A DNA stretch of 49,246 nt. It comes from an uncultured Bacteroides sp. GTDB lineage: Bacteria > Bacteroidota > Bacteroidia > Bacteroidales > Bacteroidaceae. The DNA is taken from the NCBI GenBank assembly GCA_905198575.1, contig CAJKDC010000008.1:1-49246 (forward strand), read 5' to 3'. The notes under the pieces are model-generated. The model was not told the DNA's origin, searched no databases, and worked only from the letters and a program-made list of their open reading frames with translations. Positions 34,149-42,232 of this stretch are shown here, in pieces. The translations under genes and the position numbers were made by a program. Position 1 is the stretch's first letter; each line of letters opens with the position of its first letter.

Positions 34149-36944
34149 TTAGGACAAATGTAATTTGTCTTTAAGGAATTTTCCTGTATAGGATGCAGGA
34201 CAGGCCGCAACCTCTTCTGGAGTGCCTGTAACTACCAGTTGTCCGCCATCGTTACCGCCCTCTGGACCTAAATCGATGATATAGTCTGCACATTTAATTA
34301 CATCCATATTATGCTCGATGATGATAAGCGTATGGCCTCGTGTAATGAGTGCATTAAAAGCGGCCAGCAGTTTCTTGATATCATGGAAATGCAGTCCGGT
34401 AGTAGGTTCGTCGAAGATAAAAATTGTAGGCTGTGACTTTTCAATGCTCAAGAAATAAGCCAGTTTGACACGCTGGTTTTCACCACCCGATAAAGTGGAT
34501 GAAGATTGTCCCAGCTTAATATATCCCAATCCTACTTCCTGTAGCGGCAATAATTTCTTTACAATTTTCTTTTGCCCGTATTTTTCGAAAAATTCTACAG
34601 CCTGATTGACTGTCATTTGCAGAATATCGTAGATGTTTTTACCTTCGAATGTCACTTCCAGCGTATCTTTCTTGAAGCGTTTACCATGACAGGATTCACA
34701 TTCCAGTACCAAATCAGCCATGAACTGCATTTCGACCGTTACCGTACCTTCACCTTTACATTCTTCACAGCGTCCTCCTTCACTATTGAAAGAAAAATAG
34801 CCGGCGGTATATCCCATTTGCTTGGCCAAAGGCTGTTCGGCAAACAGTTTACGGATTTCATCGTAAGCTTTTACATAGGTAACAGGATTACTGCGTGACG
34901 ATTTTCCAATCGGATTCTGGTCGATAAACTCAATATCCTTCACCATTTTGATATCTCCTTCCATGGAGATAAATTCACCAGGTCTGTCTACAGCATCACT
35001 GAACTCACGTTTTACGGCTCTGTAGAAAATATCGCGTACCAAAGTACTTTTACCCGAACCGCTGACTCCTGTAACCACTGTCATAATATTGAGTGGAAAC
35101 TTTACATCAATCCCTTTAAGGTTGTTTTCACGGGCACCTTTAATTTCGATGTAGTTATTCCACGGACGATGTGACAGGGGAAGATCTATATTTTCTTCAC
35201 CCAATAAATATTTTACGGTATAGCTGTTGCTGCCGGCTTTTAAATCGTGCATATCACCTTGGTATACGATTTCGCCTCCCAGTCGTCCGGCGTTGGGGCC
35301 AATATCAATGATATAGTCTGCTGCACGTATAATTTCTTCATCGTGTTCGACTACAATCACTGTATTTCCCAGCTCCTGTAACTGGCGCAAGACATGTATC
35401 AGGCGGTCTGTATCCCGACTGTGCAGTCCGATACTGGGCTCGTCTAATATGTACAAAGAACCTACCAGGCTACTTCCCAATGAAGTTGCGAGGTTGATGC
35501 GCTGGCTTTCTCCTCCGGATAAGGAGTTGCTCAGACGGTTTAATGTCAGATATCCCAGACCTACATCCGTCAGGAAGTTCAACCTGTTGTGTATTTCGGT
35601 CAGAATCCGTTTGGCAATGGCATAGTCATGCTCTTCCAGTTTTAGCTTGTCGAAAAATTCTTTTAATTCAGTTACAGGTAAGTTTACCAGTTCGGTAATC
35701 GCTTTGCCGCCAACTTTTACATAAGTAGCTTCTTTTTTCAATCGTGTACCATGACATGCAGGGCAAACTGTTTTTCCTCTGTAACGTGCCAGCATTACCC
35801 GGTACTGTATCTTATACTGGTTCTCTTCCAGCATCTTGAAGAAAGAATCGATACATACTTTTTCCCGTGGCCCGTGCCAAAGATAGTCCTTCTGCTCTTG
35901 AGTGAGTTCGTAATAAGGGGTAAAAATAGGGAAATCATGCTTGGGAGCTTCTCTGAGAAACTCTTTCAGCCATTCACCCATTTTTTCTCCTCTCCAGCAC
36001 ACTACAGCGCCATCGTATACACTGAGTGCACTATTGGGGATGACTAAATGTTCGTCAATGCCAATCACTTTTCCAAACCCTTCGCACTGGGGACATGCGC
36101 CGATAGGAGAGTTGAACGAGAACATCTGGTCATTAGGTTCATTGAACTTGATTCCGTCTGCTTCGAACTTGTTGCTGAATGTATAGAGCTGTGTGCTACC
36201 ATCTTCGGCATAAAAACGAAGTGAGCAAGCACCGTCACCTTCGAACATCGCTGTTTCTGCCGAGTCGGTCAGTCGGCTTATACTTTCCTTGCTGGAGCTC
36301 ACCGTAAGTCTGTCTATCAGCAAGAAGATATGCGTAGAAGCCTCTTTCCCATTTTTCAGCTCTTCCAGATAATCTTCAATACGGACAATCTTCCGGTCAA
36401 TCTCTACACGGGTAAATCCTTGTTTAAGATCAATCTCCAGTTGTTCTATCAGGCTTCGCCCTTCACGGAGAAGGATAGGGGAGAGAATAGTATAACGGGT
36501 CCCTTCTGCAAATTCATGCGTACAATTGATAATATCTTCAATGGTATGTTTCTTGACAAGCTGTCCACTTACAGGAGAATAGGTTTTTCCAATTCGGGAA
36601 AACAACAGCCTCAGATACTCATATATTTCAGTAGAAGTACCTACGGTAGAACGAGGATTCCGGCTGTTAACTTTCTGCTCGATAGCAATAGCAGGTGGAA
36701 TTCCTTTGATAAAATCGCATTCAGGTTTACTCATCCTGCCTAGAAACTGTCGGGCATAGGACGACAAGCTCTCTACATAGCGCCGCTGTCCTTCGGCATA
36801 AAGCGTATCGAAGGCCAATGACGATTTTCCGGAGCCTGACAGTCCGGTTATTACAATCAGCTTGTTCCGTGGAATTTCTACACTGATGTTTTTAAGGTTG
36901 TTTACTCGGGCACCTTTAATGGATATGTAATTACGTTCAGACAT
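34149..36944 (-). CDS. uvrA: Excinuclease ABC subunit A
   Basis: Damage-recognition ATPase of nucleotide excision repair, acting as a dimer with UvrB. It has 931 residues, near the E. coli length of 940. The first Walker A is GLSGSGKSS (from residue 34) and the second GVSGSGKST (about residue 626). ABC signatures NSLSGGESQRINLA and STLSGGENQRVKLA are both intact. The zinc-binding pairs are visible: CPQCEGFGKV and CPACHGTRLKK in the first half, CEECKGEGTVTVEMQF with CESCHGKRF in the second. It is divergent from the second GHL10 gene; the two -7 motifs are 14 bases apart. A single-gene unit closed by a strong terminator. Confidence 0.97.
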   Translation of the reverse strand: MSERNYISIKGARVNNLKNISVEIPRNKLIVITGLSGSGKSSLAFDTLYAEGQRRYVESLSSYARQFLGRMSKPECDFIKGIPPAIAIEQKVNSRNPRSTVGTSTEIYEYLRLLFSRIGKTYSPVSGQLVKKHTIEDIINCTHEFAEGTRYTILSPILLREGRSLIEQLEIDLKQGFTRVEIDRKIVRIEDYLEELKNGKEASTHIFLLIDRLTVSSSKESISRLTDSAETAMFEGDGACSLRFYAEDGSTQLYTFSNKFEADGIKFNEPNDQMFSFNSPIGACPQCEGFGKVIGIDEHLVIPNSALSVYDGAVVCWRGEKMGEWLKEFLREAPKHDFPIFTPYYELTQEQKDYLWHGPREKVCIDSFFKMLEENQYKIQYRVMLARYRGKTVCPACHGTRLKKEATYVKVGGKAITELVNLPVTELKEFFDKLKLEEHDYAIAKRILTEIHNRLNFLTDVGLGYLTLNRLSNSLSGGESQRINLATSLGSSLVGSLYILDEPSIGLHSRDTDRLIHVLRQLQELGNTVIVVEHDEEIIRAADYIIDIGPNAGRLGGEIVYQGDMHDLKAGSNSYTVKYLLGEENIDLPLSHRPWNNYIEIKGARENNLKGIDVKFPLNIMTVVTGVSGSGKSTLVRDIFYRAVKREFSDAVDRPGEFISMEGDIKMVKDIEFIDQNPIGKSSRSNPVTYVKAYDEIRKLFAEQPLAKQMGYTAGYFSFNSEGGRCEECKGEGTVTVEMQFMADLVLECESCHGKRFKKDTLEVTFEGKNIYDILQMTVNQAVEFFEKYGQKKIVKKLLPLQEVGLGYIKLGQSSSTLSGGENQRVKLAYFLSIEKSQPTIFIFDEPTTGLHFHDIKKLLAAFNALITRGHTLIIIEHNMDVIKCADYIIDLGPEGGNDGGQLVVTGTPEEVAACPASYTGKFLKDKLHLS

Positions 36945-36971
36945 TCGGAATTATGAATTTAGTTGATTCTA

Positions 36972-36979
36972 CAAAGATA
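36972..36979 (-). promoter_or_regulatory. -7 motif of uvrA
   Basis: TATCTTTG on the minus strand, 27 bases before the uvrA ATG; it forms an inverted pair with the opposite -7 motif at 36994-37001. Confidence 0.5.
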
Positions 36980-36993
36980 AGTATAACTTTTAT

Positions 36994-37001
36994 TATCTTT
37001 G
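36994..37001 (+). promoter_or_regulatory. -7 motif of the second GHL10 gene
   Basis: TATCTTTG, 25 bases before the ATG at 37027. Confidence 0.5.
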
Positions 37002-37026
37002 TACCCGTTTTAAATAAGAATAACCG

Positions 37027-38526
37027 ATGAAAATAAAAAATCTTTTGGTCTTGCTGATGTTACTGTGTGTAGTAGGAGTAACAGACGCTCAAGACAGGTT
37101 TCCCAAACGTGAATTCCGCGGGGCCTGGATTCAGTGTGTAAATGGACAATTTCAAGGAATGTCTGCACAGCAGATGCAGCAAATGCTGACCCGACAGTTG
37201 GATTATTTGCAGGAAGCGGGAATTAATGCTGTGATTTTTCAGGTGAGGGCAGAAGCCGATGCTTTGTATCATTCCTCGTTTGAACCTTGGAGCAGATTCC
37301 TGACGGGAGTGCAAGGTAAAGCTCTTTCGCCAAGATGGGATCCGTTGCAGTTTATGATAGATGCTTGTCATGAAAGGGGAATGGAGCTTCATGCATGGAT
37401 TAACCCTTATCGGGCAAAGACCAAAGGAACTACTGCACTTTCGCCGAATCATCCTTATAATAAATTTCCGGAGCGCTTTATCGAATACGACGGACAACTT
37501 TATTTTGACCCGGGATTGCCTGAAAACAGAAAGTATATCTGTATGATTGTGCGGGATATTGTGAGCCGTTATGATATTGACGCTATTCATATGGATGATT
37601 ATTTCTATCCTTATCCTAATCCGGCCGTGAAATTTCGCGATGACCCTAGTTTTGCCCAATACGGCAGGGGGTATGCCAACAAAGCAGACTGGCGGCGTGA
37701 CAATGTCAATGTATTGATAAAAGAAATCCACCAGACCGTGCGTGCCTGCAAACCTTGGGTGAAATTTGGAGTTTCTCCTTTTGGAATTTACCGCAACCAG
37801 AAGAATGATCCGAATGGAAGTGCTACAAACGGCTTGCAAAATTATGATGACCTGTATGCAGATGTATTGATGTGGGTAAATAATGGTTGGGTGGACTATA
37901 ACATTCCACAAATTTACTGGGAAATGGGACATAAAGCAGCCGATTATACTACTTTGGTACGCTGGTGGGCTAAGAATTCTGCACATCGTCCTTTGTTTAT
38001 TGGTCAAGATGTAATGCGAACAGTAAAAGCTCGTGACCTTCAGTCTCCTTTTATTCATCAGATGGCGGCTAAAATGAAATTGCAACGTTCGTTCTCTACT
38101 ATCCAGGGAAGCTGTCAGTGGTACTCAACAGCTTTAGTGCAGAATCCCGGTAATTATGGTACGATGCTGAAGCAAGAATATCATCGCTATCCGGCTTTGA
38201 TGCCTAAATTTACGTTTATGGATAATGAGGCACCGGGTAAAGTGAAGAAATTAAAGCCTGTATGGACAGAAGATGGCTATATGCTGTTCTGGACAGCGCC
38301 GAAGGCTAAAAACGAAATGGATAAAGCTGTACAATATGTGGTATATCGCTTTAGAAAAGATGAAAAAGTTAATTTGGATGATGCTACACGTATTGTCGCC
38401 ATTACACGTTCTAATTATCATAAACTGCCGTATGAAAACGGTAAAACCAAGTATCGTTATGTAGTTACAGCTTTGGACCGTTTGCAGAATGAGTCGAAGC
38501 CTGTCAGCAAGAAAATAAAATTGTAG
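37027..38526 (+). CDS. Family GHL10 (DUF187/YngK-like) secreted glycoside hydrolase, second copy
   Basis: A 499-residue exported protein with signal peptide (about 1-21, cut after TDA). Barrel motifs parallel those of the copy at 17233: EFRGAWIQCVNGQFQG, GINAVIFQVRAEADALYHSS, RGMELHAWINPYRA and YDIDAIHMDDYFYPYP with the conserved Asp pair, then VKFGVSPFGIYRNQ. A fibronectin-III-like module closes the protein (about 395-499, ending ESKPVSKKIKL). It lacks the sorting-domain-like tail of the first copy and ends about 60 residues earlier. The two are distant paralogues, so different substrates are likely. Confidence 0.88.
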   Translation: MKIKNLLVLLMLLCVVGVTDAQDRFPKREFRGAWIQCVNGQFQGMSAQQMQQMLTRQLDYLQEAGINAVIFQVRAEADALYHSSFEPWSRFLTGVQGKALSPRWDPLQFMIDACHERGMELHAWINPYRAKTKGTTALSPNHPYNKFPERFIEYDGQLYFDPGLPENRKYICMIVRDIVSRYDIDAIHMDDYFYPYPNPAVKFRDDPSFAQYGRGYANKADWRRDNVNVLIKEIHQTVRACKPWVKFGVSPFGIYRNQKNDPNGSATNGLQNYDDLYADVLMWVNNGWVDYNIPQIYWEMGHKAADYTTLVRWWAKNSAHRPLFIGQDVMRTVKARDLQSPFIHQMAAKMKLQRSFSTIQGSCQWYSTALVQNPGNYGTMLKQEYHRYPALMPKFTFMDNEAPGKVKKLKPVWTEDGYMLFWTAPKAKNEMDKAVQYVVYRFRKDEKVNLDDATRIVAITRSNYHKLPYENGKTKYRYVVTALDRLQNESKPVSKKIKL

Positions 38527-38546
38527 GATTTTTAATCAATATCTTT

Positions 38547-38602
38547 AAAAAACTCCTTTGCCGGAATATTCATTGATGGAATTGCGGCAAGGGAGTTTTT
38601 TT
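38547..38602 (+). terminator. Intrinsic terminator of the second GHL10 gene
   Basis: 17-bp stem (38547-38563 with 38585-38601) with one G-T wobble, ending in seven T. Confidence 0.85.
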
Positions 38603-38622
38603 GTTACAATAGTATATTGTAT

Positions 38623-38659
38623 AAAAAAACAAGTCTGCTAAATAAAGCAGACTTGTTTT
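38623..38659 (-). terminator. Intrinsic terminator of the ribonuclease Y gene
   Basis: 14-bp perfect stem AAAACAAGTCTGCT (38626-38639 with 38646-38659), loop of 6, seven T on the minus strand. Because the stem is symmetric it can also work on the plus strand. Confidence 0.85.
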
Positions 38660-38685
38660 ATGAAGAATAAAATATATTCTAAGTA

Positions 38686-40224
38686 TTATTTGGCGAAGCT
38701 GACAGCACGAGTTTCTCGGATTACAGTAATCTTTACTTGTCCCGGATAAGTCATTTCGTCTTGAATCTTCTTCGCAATTTCTGTAGACAGGCTTTCTGTC
38801 TGTTTGTCGTCAATCTTGTCTGCACCTACGATAACACGAAGTTCACGGCCGGCCTGAATTGCATACGTTTTAGTTACACCCGGATAAGACATAGCCAATT
38901 GTTCCAAGTCGTTCAAACGTTTGATATAGGCTTCTACAATCTCACGGCGTGCTCCCGGACGTGCTCCAGAAATAGCATCACAAACCTGTACGATAGGAGC
39001 AAGCAAACTGGTCATTTCAACCTCATCGTGGTGAGCTCCGATAGCATTGCAGATATCTGCTTTTTCTTTATATTTTTCGGCCAGTTTCATACCCAATAAA
39101 GCGTGTGGCAATTCAGGTTCTTCATCAGGCACTTTACCTATATCATGCAACAATCCGGCACGTTTTGCTTTCTTCGGATTCAGTCCCAATTCAGAAGCCA
39201 TTACAGCACATAAGTTTGCTGTTTCGCGTGCATGCTGCAACAAGTTTTGTCCGTAAGAAGAACGGTATTTCATTTTACCGATAATACGGATAAGTTCCGG
39301 ATGCAGACCATGAATACCCAGGTCGATAGTTGTTCGCTTACCAGTTTCGATAATTTCATCTTCTACCTGCTTGCGAACCTTAGCTACTACCTCTTCAATA
39401 CGGGCCGGATGGATACGTCCGTCAGTAACCAGCTGATGCAGTGCCAGACGAGCAATTTCGCGACGAACAGGGTCGAAGGCAGAAAGAACAATAGCTTCCG
39501 GGGTATCATCAACTACGATTTCAACGCCGGTTGCAGCTTCCAAGGCACGGATGTTACGTCCTTCGCGTCCGATGATTCTACCTTTTATTTCGTCAGATTC
39601 AATATGGAATACCGTAACAGAATTTTCAATAGCAGTTTCAGTTGCAACTCGCTGGATGGACTGAATCACGATACGTTTAGCTTCACGGTTGGCAGTAAGC
39701 TTGGCATCATCCATAATATCATTGATATATGATTGAGCCTGAGTTTTGGCTTCTTCCTTCAGAGACTCTACCAATCTTTCTTTTGCTTCTTCAGCCGAAA
39801 GACCAGACAAGGCTTCCAGTTTTTCGCGCTCCTTAGCCTGCAGTTTGTCCAGTTCTTCTTTTTTCTTCTCAATGATAACCAACTGAGCATCCAAGTTTTC
39901 TTTGATAGCTTCAGTTTCATTACGTTTGCGCTGAACCTCTTCCTGCTTTTGGTTCAGCATGATTTCACGCTGTTTAAGTTTGTTTTCAGCCTGTTGGATT
40001 TTTTGGTTTCGTATAGCTACTTCCTTCTCCAAATCAGCCTTCTTGTTTAAAAACTTTTCTTTAACTTCCAGAAGCTTGTTTTTCTTGATGACCTCAGCCT
40101 CTGTTTCTGCTTCCTTGATGATGCCGTCGTATTTTGCCTTCAAGCCGTGCTTAAAGAATACGTAAGAAAAAGCCCCACCTATCAGGAAAGCAATAATTGC
40201 TACTATAATTCCTACTCCTGTCAT
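38686..40224 (-). CDS. rny: Ribonuclease Y
   Basis: Membrane-anchored endoribonuclease that initiates mRNA decay. From ATG 40224 it has 512 residues, near the usual 520; the open frame extends to 40329 but that part runs through the zapA terminator. N-terminal membrane helix at about 3-22 (GVGIIVAIIAFLIGGAFSYV), a long charged coiled coil at about 25-190, a KH RNA-binding domain (GRIIGREGRNIRALEAATGV), and an HD catalytic domain with HDIGKVPDEEPELPHALLG. It is 101 bases downstream of zapA but separated from it by a terminator. Its own promoter is not obvious. Confidence 0.95.
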   Translation of the reverse strand: MTGVGIIVAIIAFLIGGAFSYVFFKHGLKAKYDGIIKEAETEAEVIKKNKLLEVKEKFLNKKADLEKEVAIRNQKIQQAENKLKQREIMLNQKQEEVQRKRNETEAIKENLDAQLVIIEKKKEELDKLQAKEREKLEALSGLSAEEAKERLVESLKEEAKTQAQSYINDIMDDAKLTANREAKRIVIQSIQRVATETAIENSVTVFHIESDEIKGRIIGREGRNIRALEAATGVEIVVDDTPEAIVLSAFDPVRREIARLALHQLVTDGRIHPARIEEVVAKVRKQVEDEIIETGKRTTIDLGIHGLHPELIRIIGKMKYRSSYGQNLLQHARETANLCAVMASELGLNPKKAKRAGLLHDIGKVPDEEPELPHALLGMKLAEKYKEKADICNAIGAHHDEVEMTSLLAPIVQVCDAISGARPGARREIVEAYIKRLNDLEQLAMSYPGVTKTYAIQAGRELRVIVGADKIDDKQTESLSTEIAKKIQDEMTYPGQVKITVIRETRAVSFAK

Positions 40225-40250
40225 TATACTTGGGTTTAATATTAATATAT

Positions 40251-40297
40251 AAAAAAACACAAACCTATAACTGATGATATCAGCTATTAAGTTTGTG
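40251..40297 (-). terminator. Intrinsic terminator of zapA
   Basis: Minus-strand hairpin CACAAAC...GTTTGTG (40258-40297) with a further pairing CTGAT/ATCAG inside, followed by seven T (40251-40257). It ends 26 bases before the rny start codon. Confidence 0.8.
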
Positions 40298-40325
40298 CGG
40301 TTTTTTCTATCTGAATACTGAACGG

Positions 40326-40631
40326 TCACAACTGTTCTGAAGTTGAGTTGCTAATGCACTCATCCAGTTCTTTTACCAGTTCTGCTATTTTTTGCATATA
40401 TGGTTCTGTATCGTTTTTATCTTTCAACGATACATTCTCAAAAGCCAGTTCCAAGGCGGCCATAGCCCAATGTTTGTATGAGTCAAACTCAGGAAATGTC
40501 CTTCTATATTTGTTCAGTTTATTATCAATCTGTTTGGCAGCATCCCGATACAGTTGTTCATCTTCTCTTTTTATGGTCAGAGGGTATCGTTCATTGTCAA
40601 TCAGCAGATGTATCTTAAATTTGTCGTCCAT
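40326..40631 (-). CDS. zapA: Cell division protein ZapA
   Basis: A 101-residue small protein that bundles FtsZ filaments at the division ring. The N-terminal beta-hairpin (FKIHLLIDNERYPLTIKRED) and the following helix with EQLYRDAAKQIDNKLNKYRR match the ZapA fold; the C-terminal half is a long helix (AMAALELAFENVSLKDKN) that dimerises as a coiled coil. It follows the coiled-coil gene at 40658 by 26 bases and is probably co-transcribed with it. Confidence 0.9.
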   Translation of the reverse strand: MDDKFKIHLLIDNERYPLTIKREDEQLYRDAAKQIDNKLNKYRRTFPEFDSYKHWAMAALELAFENVSLKDKNDTEPYMQKIAELVKELDECISNSTSEQL

Positions 40632-40657
40632 AATGAAATCAGCTAAACTGTTATAAG

Positions 40658-40951
40658 TTATTCATTCAGTAAAGCGATGCACTTGTCGACTTCCCGCACA
40701 AGCCGCACCAGTCTTTGTTTAGTATCACGGAGTTCGTTATCCTGAATACTAAGGATGCGAGCCATTTTGAGGTTGGTATACATATCTTCCAATTCTTTAC
40801 GGCTATTTTTTAAACGAATGATTTCCTCTTCTTTCTGTGAAAGAAGTAGTTTCAGCTCAGCATTTTCTTTCTGTTGGTGTTCATAAAGATATATTAAATG
40901 CCTGAGCTTTCCTTCGAAGGTATTTAATAGCTTTTTATCTTCTTCCGTCAT
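40658..40951 (-). CDS. Coiled-coil protein upstream of zapA
   Basis: A 97-residue protein from ATG 40951 (MTEEDKKLLNTFEGKLRHL); the open frame to 40996 crosses the promoter. Nearly the whole chain is a charged heptad-rich coiled coil (about 8-90: YEHQQKENAELKLLLSQKEE, EIIRLKNSRKELEDMYTNLK). It has no membrane helix. I do not recognise a named family. Its size, coiled coil and position directly before zapA suggest a ZapB-like division-ring linker, which is inference only. Confidence 0.8.
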   Translation of the reverse strand: MTEEDKKLLNTFEGKLRHLIYLYEHQQKENAELKLLLSQKEEEIIRLKNSRKELEDMYTNLKMARILSIQDNELRDTKQRLVRLVREVDKCIALLNE

Positions 40952-40969
40952 TTTATACCAAATTCTATA

Positions 40970-40999
40970 CAAATATAGAAGTTTGGATAGAAACACAAA
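40970..40999 (-). promoter_or_regulatory. Promoter of the coiled-coil/zapA operon
   Basis: TATATTTG (-7, 40970-40977) and TTTG (-33, 40996-40999) on the minus strand, spacer 18, 18 bases before the ATG at 40951. One of the best promoter matches in the window. Confidence 0.65.
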
Positions 41000-41086
41000 A
41001 ATTTTTCGGCTATAAATTCGATATTTTGTTTATAAATATTTTGCACGGTGACGAACCTCCAGTTTTAGTATTTGGAAAATTGTTTA

Positions 41087-41094
41087 TAAATTTG
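41087..41094 (+). promoter_or_regulatory. -7 motif of queD-queE
   Basis: TAAATTTG, predicting a leader of about 50 bases (41101-41153). The leader holds short pairing segments, ACACC (41099-41103) with GGTGT (41116-41120), but nothing I can match to a known preQ1 riboswitch. Confidence 0.45.
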
Positions 41095-41153
41095 CAGGAC
41101 ACCGAGGTGACATTAGGTGTAAATTCTTGTTTCTTATAATAAAATCGTTGTAA

Positions 41154-41486
41154 ATGTATACCGTAATTAAGCGTATGGAAGTTTCGGCAGCTCATTTTCT
41201 GAAGCTGTCTTATCCTAGTAAATGTGAGAATTTGCATGGTCACAATTGGATTATTACCGTGCATTGCCGTTCGGAGAAGTTGAACTCGGATGGAATGGTA
41301 GTCGATTTTACTCATATCAAGGAGGTTGTTATGGGTAATTTGGATCATAAATGCATAAACGATGTGCTGCCCTGTAATCCTACAGCAGAGAATATAGCAA
41401 AATGGATTTGTGATCAGATTCCTTTTTGTTACAGGGTAGATGTCCAAGAGTCGGAAGGTAATACGGTGATTTATGAAAAAAATTAA
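41154..41486 (+). CDS. queD: 6-carboxytetrahydropterin synthase
   Basis: Converts dihydroneopterin triphosphate to 6-carboxytetrahydropterin in queuosine (7-deazaguanine) synthesis. It has 110 residues. Zinc ligands His14, His28 and His30 (SAAHF, LHGHNW) and catalytic Cys24 (KCENLHGH) are present, with the later LDHKCIND and PTAENIAKWI motifs. Absence of the tetrahydrobiopterin-type spacing and the coupling to queE support QueD rather than a eukaryote-type PTPS. It overlaps queE by 14 bases. Confidence 0.92.
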   Translation: MYTVIKRMEVSAAHFLKLSYPSKCENLHGHNWIITVHCRSEKLNSDGMVVDFTHIKEVVMGNLDHKCINDVLPCNPTAENIAKWICDQIPFCYRVDVQESEGNTVIYEKN

Positions 41487-42018
41487 TGAAATTTTCTATA
41501 GCTTGCAGGGAGAAGGTTATCATACCGGAACTCCTGCTGTTTTTGTCCGTTTTTCGGGATGTAACCTAAAATGTTCTTTTTGTGATACAGCGCATGAGGA
41601 AGGTGTGATGATGGAGGATGAGGCTATTGTTGAGGCTGTCAGCCGCTTTCCGGCTACTTGGGTAATTCTTACCGGGGGTGAACCGGGATTATGGGTAGAT
41701 GAGGCTTTGGTGGAGGCTTTGCATAATGCGGGAAAACAGGTAGCAATAGAAACAAACGGAACTTGTCGTCTTCCTGAGAACATAGACTGGGTTACTTGTT
41801 CTCCTAAAGAAGGTGCGGCTTTAAAAGTGGAAGGGATAGATGAAATAAAGGTCGTTTTTCTGGGTCAGGATGTTGCGTCTTATTTATCTATACCTGCCCG
41901 ACATTATTTTCTTCAACCTTGTTCCTGTTTAAATACTTCGGAAGTAGTACAGTATATAAAGGAACACCCCTTGTGGCGATTGAGTTTGCAGACACATAAA
42001 CTAATAGATATTCCCTGA
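41473..42018 (+). CDS. queE: 7-carboxy-7-deazaguanine synthase (radical SAM)
   Basis: Radical SAM ring contraction of carboxytetrahydropterin to carboxydeazaguanine, the step after QueD. It has 181 residues, the compact QueE form. NEIFYSLQGEGYHTGTPAVF leads into the cluster motif CNLKCSFC with Cys30, Cys34 and Cys37 (CX3CX2C), and the SAM-binding TGGEPG follows. Shorter than E. coli QueE (223) but with all core motifs. queC and queF are not in the window. The stop codon lies within the stem of the terminator. Confidence 0.93.
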   Translation: MKKINEIFYSLQGEGYHTGTPAVFVRFSGCNLKCSFCDTAHEEGVMMEDEAIVEAVSRFPATWVILTGGEPGLWVDEALVEALHNAGKQVAIETNGTCRLPENIDWVTCSPKEGAALKVEGIDEIKVVFLGQDVASYLSIPARHYFLQPCSCLNTSEVVQYIKEHPLWRLSLQTHKLIDIP

Positions 42019-42038
42019 AATTTTCAGGGAATTTTTTT
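42011..42038 (+). terminator. Intrinsic terminator of queE, overlapping its stop
   Basis: 8-bp stem TTCCCTGA (42011-42018 with 42024-42031), loop of 5, then seven T. The queE TGA stop is the end of the left arm. Confidence 0.85.
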
Positions 42039-42040
42039 AT

Positions 42041-42078
42041 AAAAAAGAAAAGCTGCAACTTATTCAGTTACAGCTTTT
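42041..42078 (-). terminator. Intrinsic terminator of tRNA-Trp
   Basis: Stem AAAAGCTG (42048-42055 with 42071-42078) with further pairing AACT/AGTT inside, then TCTTTTTT on the minus strand; eight bases after the tRNA 3' end. Confidence 0.75.
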
Positions 42079-42086
42079 TATCTCAG

Positions 42087-42159
42087 CACGGGAAGAGAGG
42101 CTCGAACTCCCGACACTCGGTTTTGGAGACCGATGCTCTACCAACTGAGCTATTCCCGT
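42087..42159 (-). tRNA. trnW: tRNA-Trp (anticodon CCA)
   Basis: 73 bases that fold as a full cloverleaf: acceptor ACGGGAA with TTCCCGT, D arm GCTC..GAGC, anticodon stem TCGGT/ACCGA with loop CTCCAAA (anticodon CCA), T arm GGGAG-TTCGAGC-CTCTC with the usual TTCGA. Discriminator G fits tryptophan. The CCA end is not encoded. Confidence 0.96.
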
Positions 42160-42170
42160 GTTTGCGGTTG

Positions 42171-42201
42171 CAAAGGTAGTACATTCTTTTGAATATACAA
42201 A
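42171..42201 (-). promoter_or_regulatory. Promoter of tRNA-Trp
   Basis: TACCTTTG (-7, 42171-42178) and TTTG (-33, 42198-42201) on the minus strand with a 19-base spacer; a near-ideal Bacteroidetes promoter. Confidence 0.75.
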
Positions 42202-42232
42202 TTATTTGAAAAGTTTTTTTGGTGAATAAATG

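Noticed and set aside
37060..38085. 341-residue open frame on the minus strand
   Set aside because: Antisense to the second GHL10 gene, whose signal peptide and motifs are clear on the plus strand.
41095..41153. preQ1 riboswitch before queD-queE
   Set aside because: The type I and II consensus elements as I know them are not present; kept only as a low-interest leader observation.
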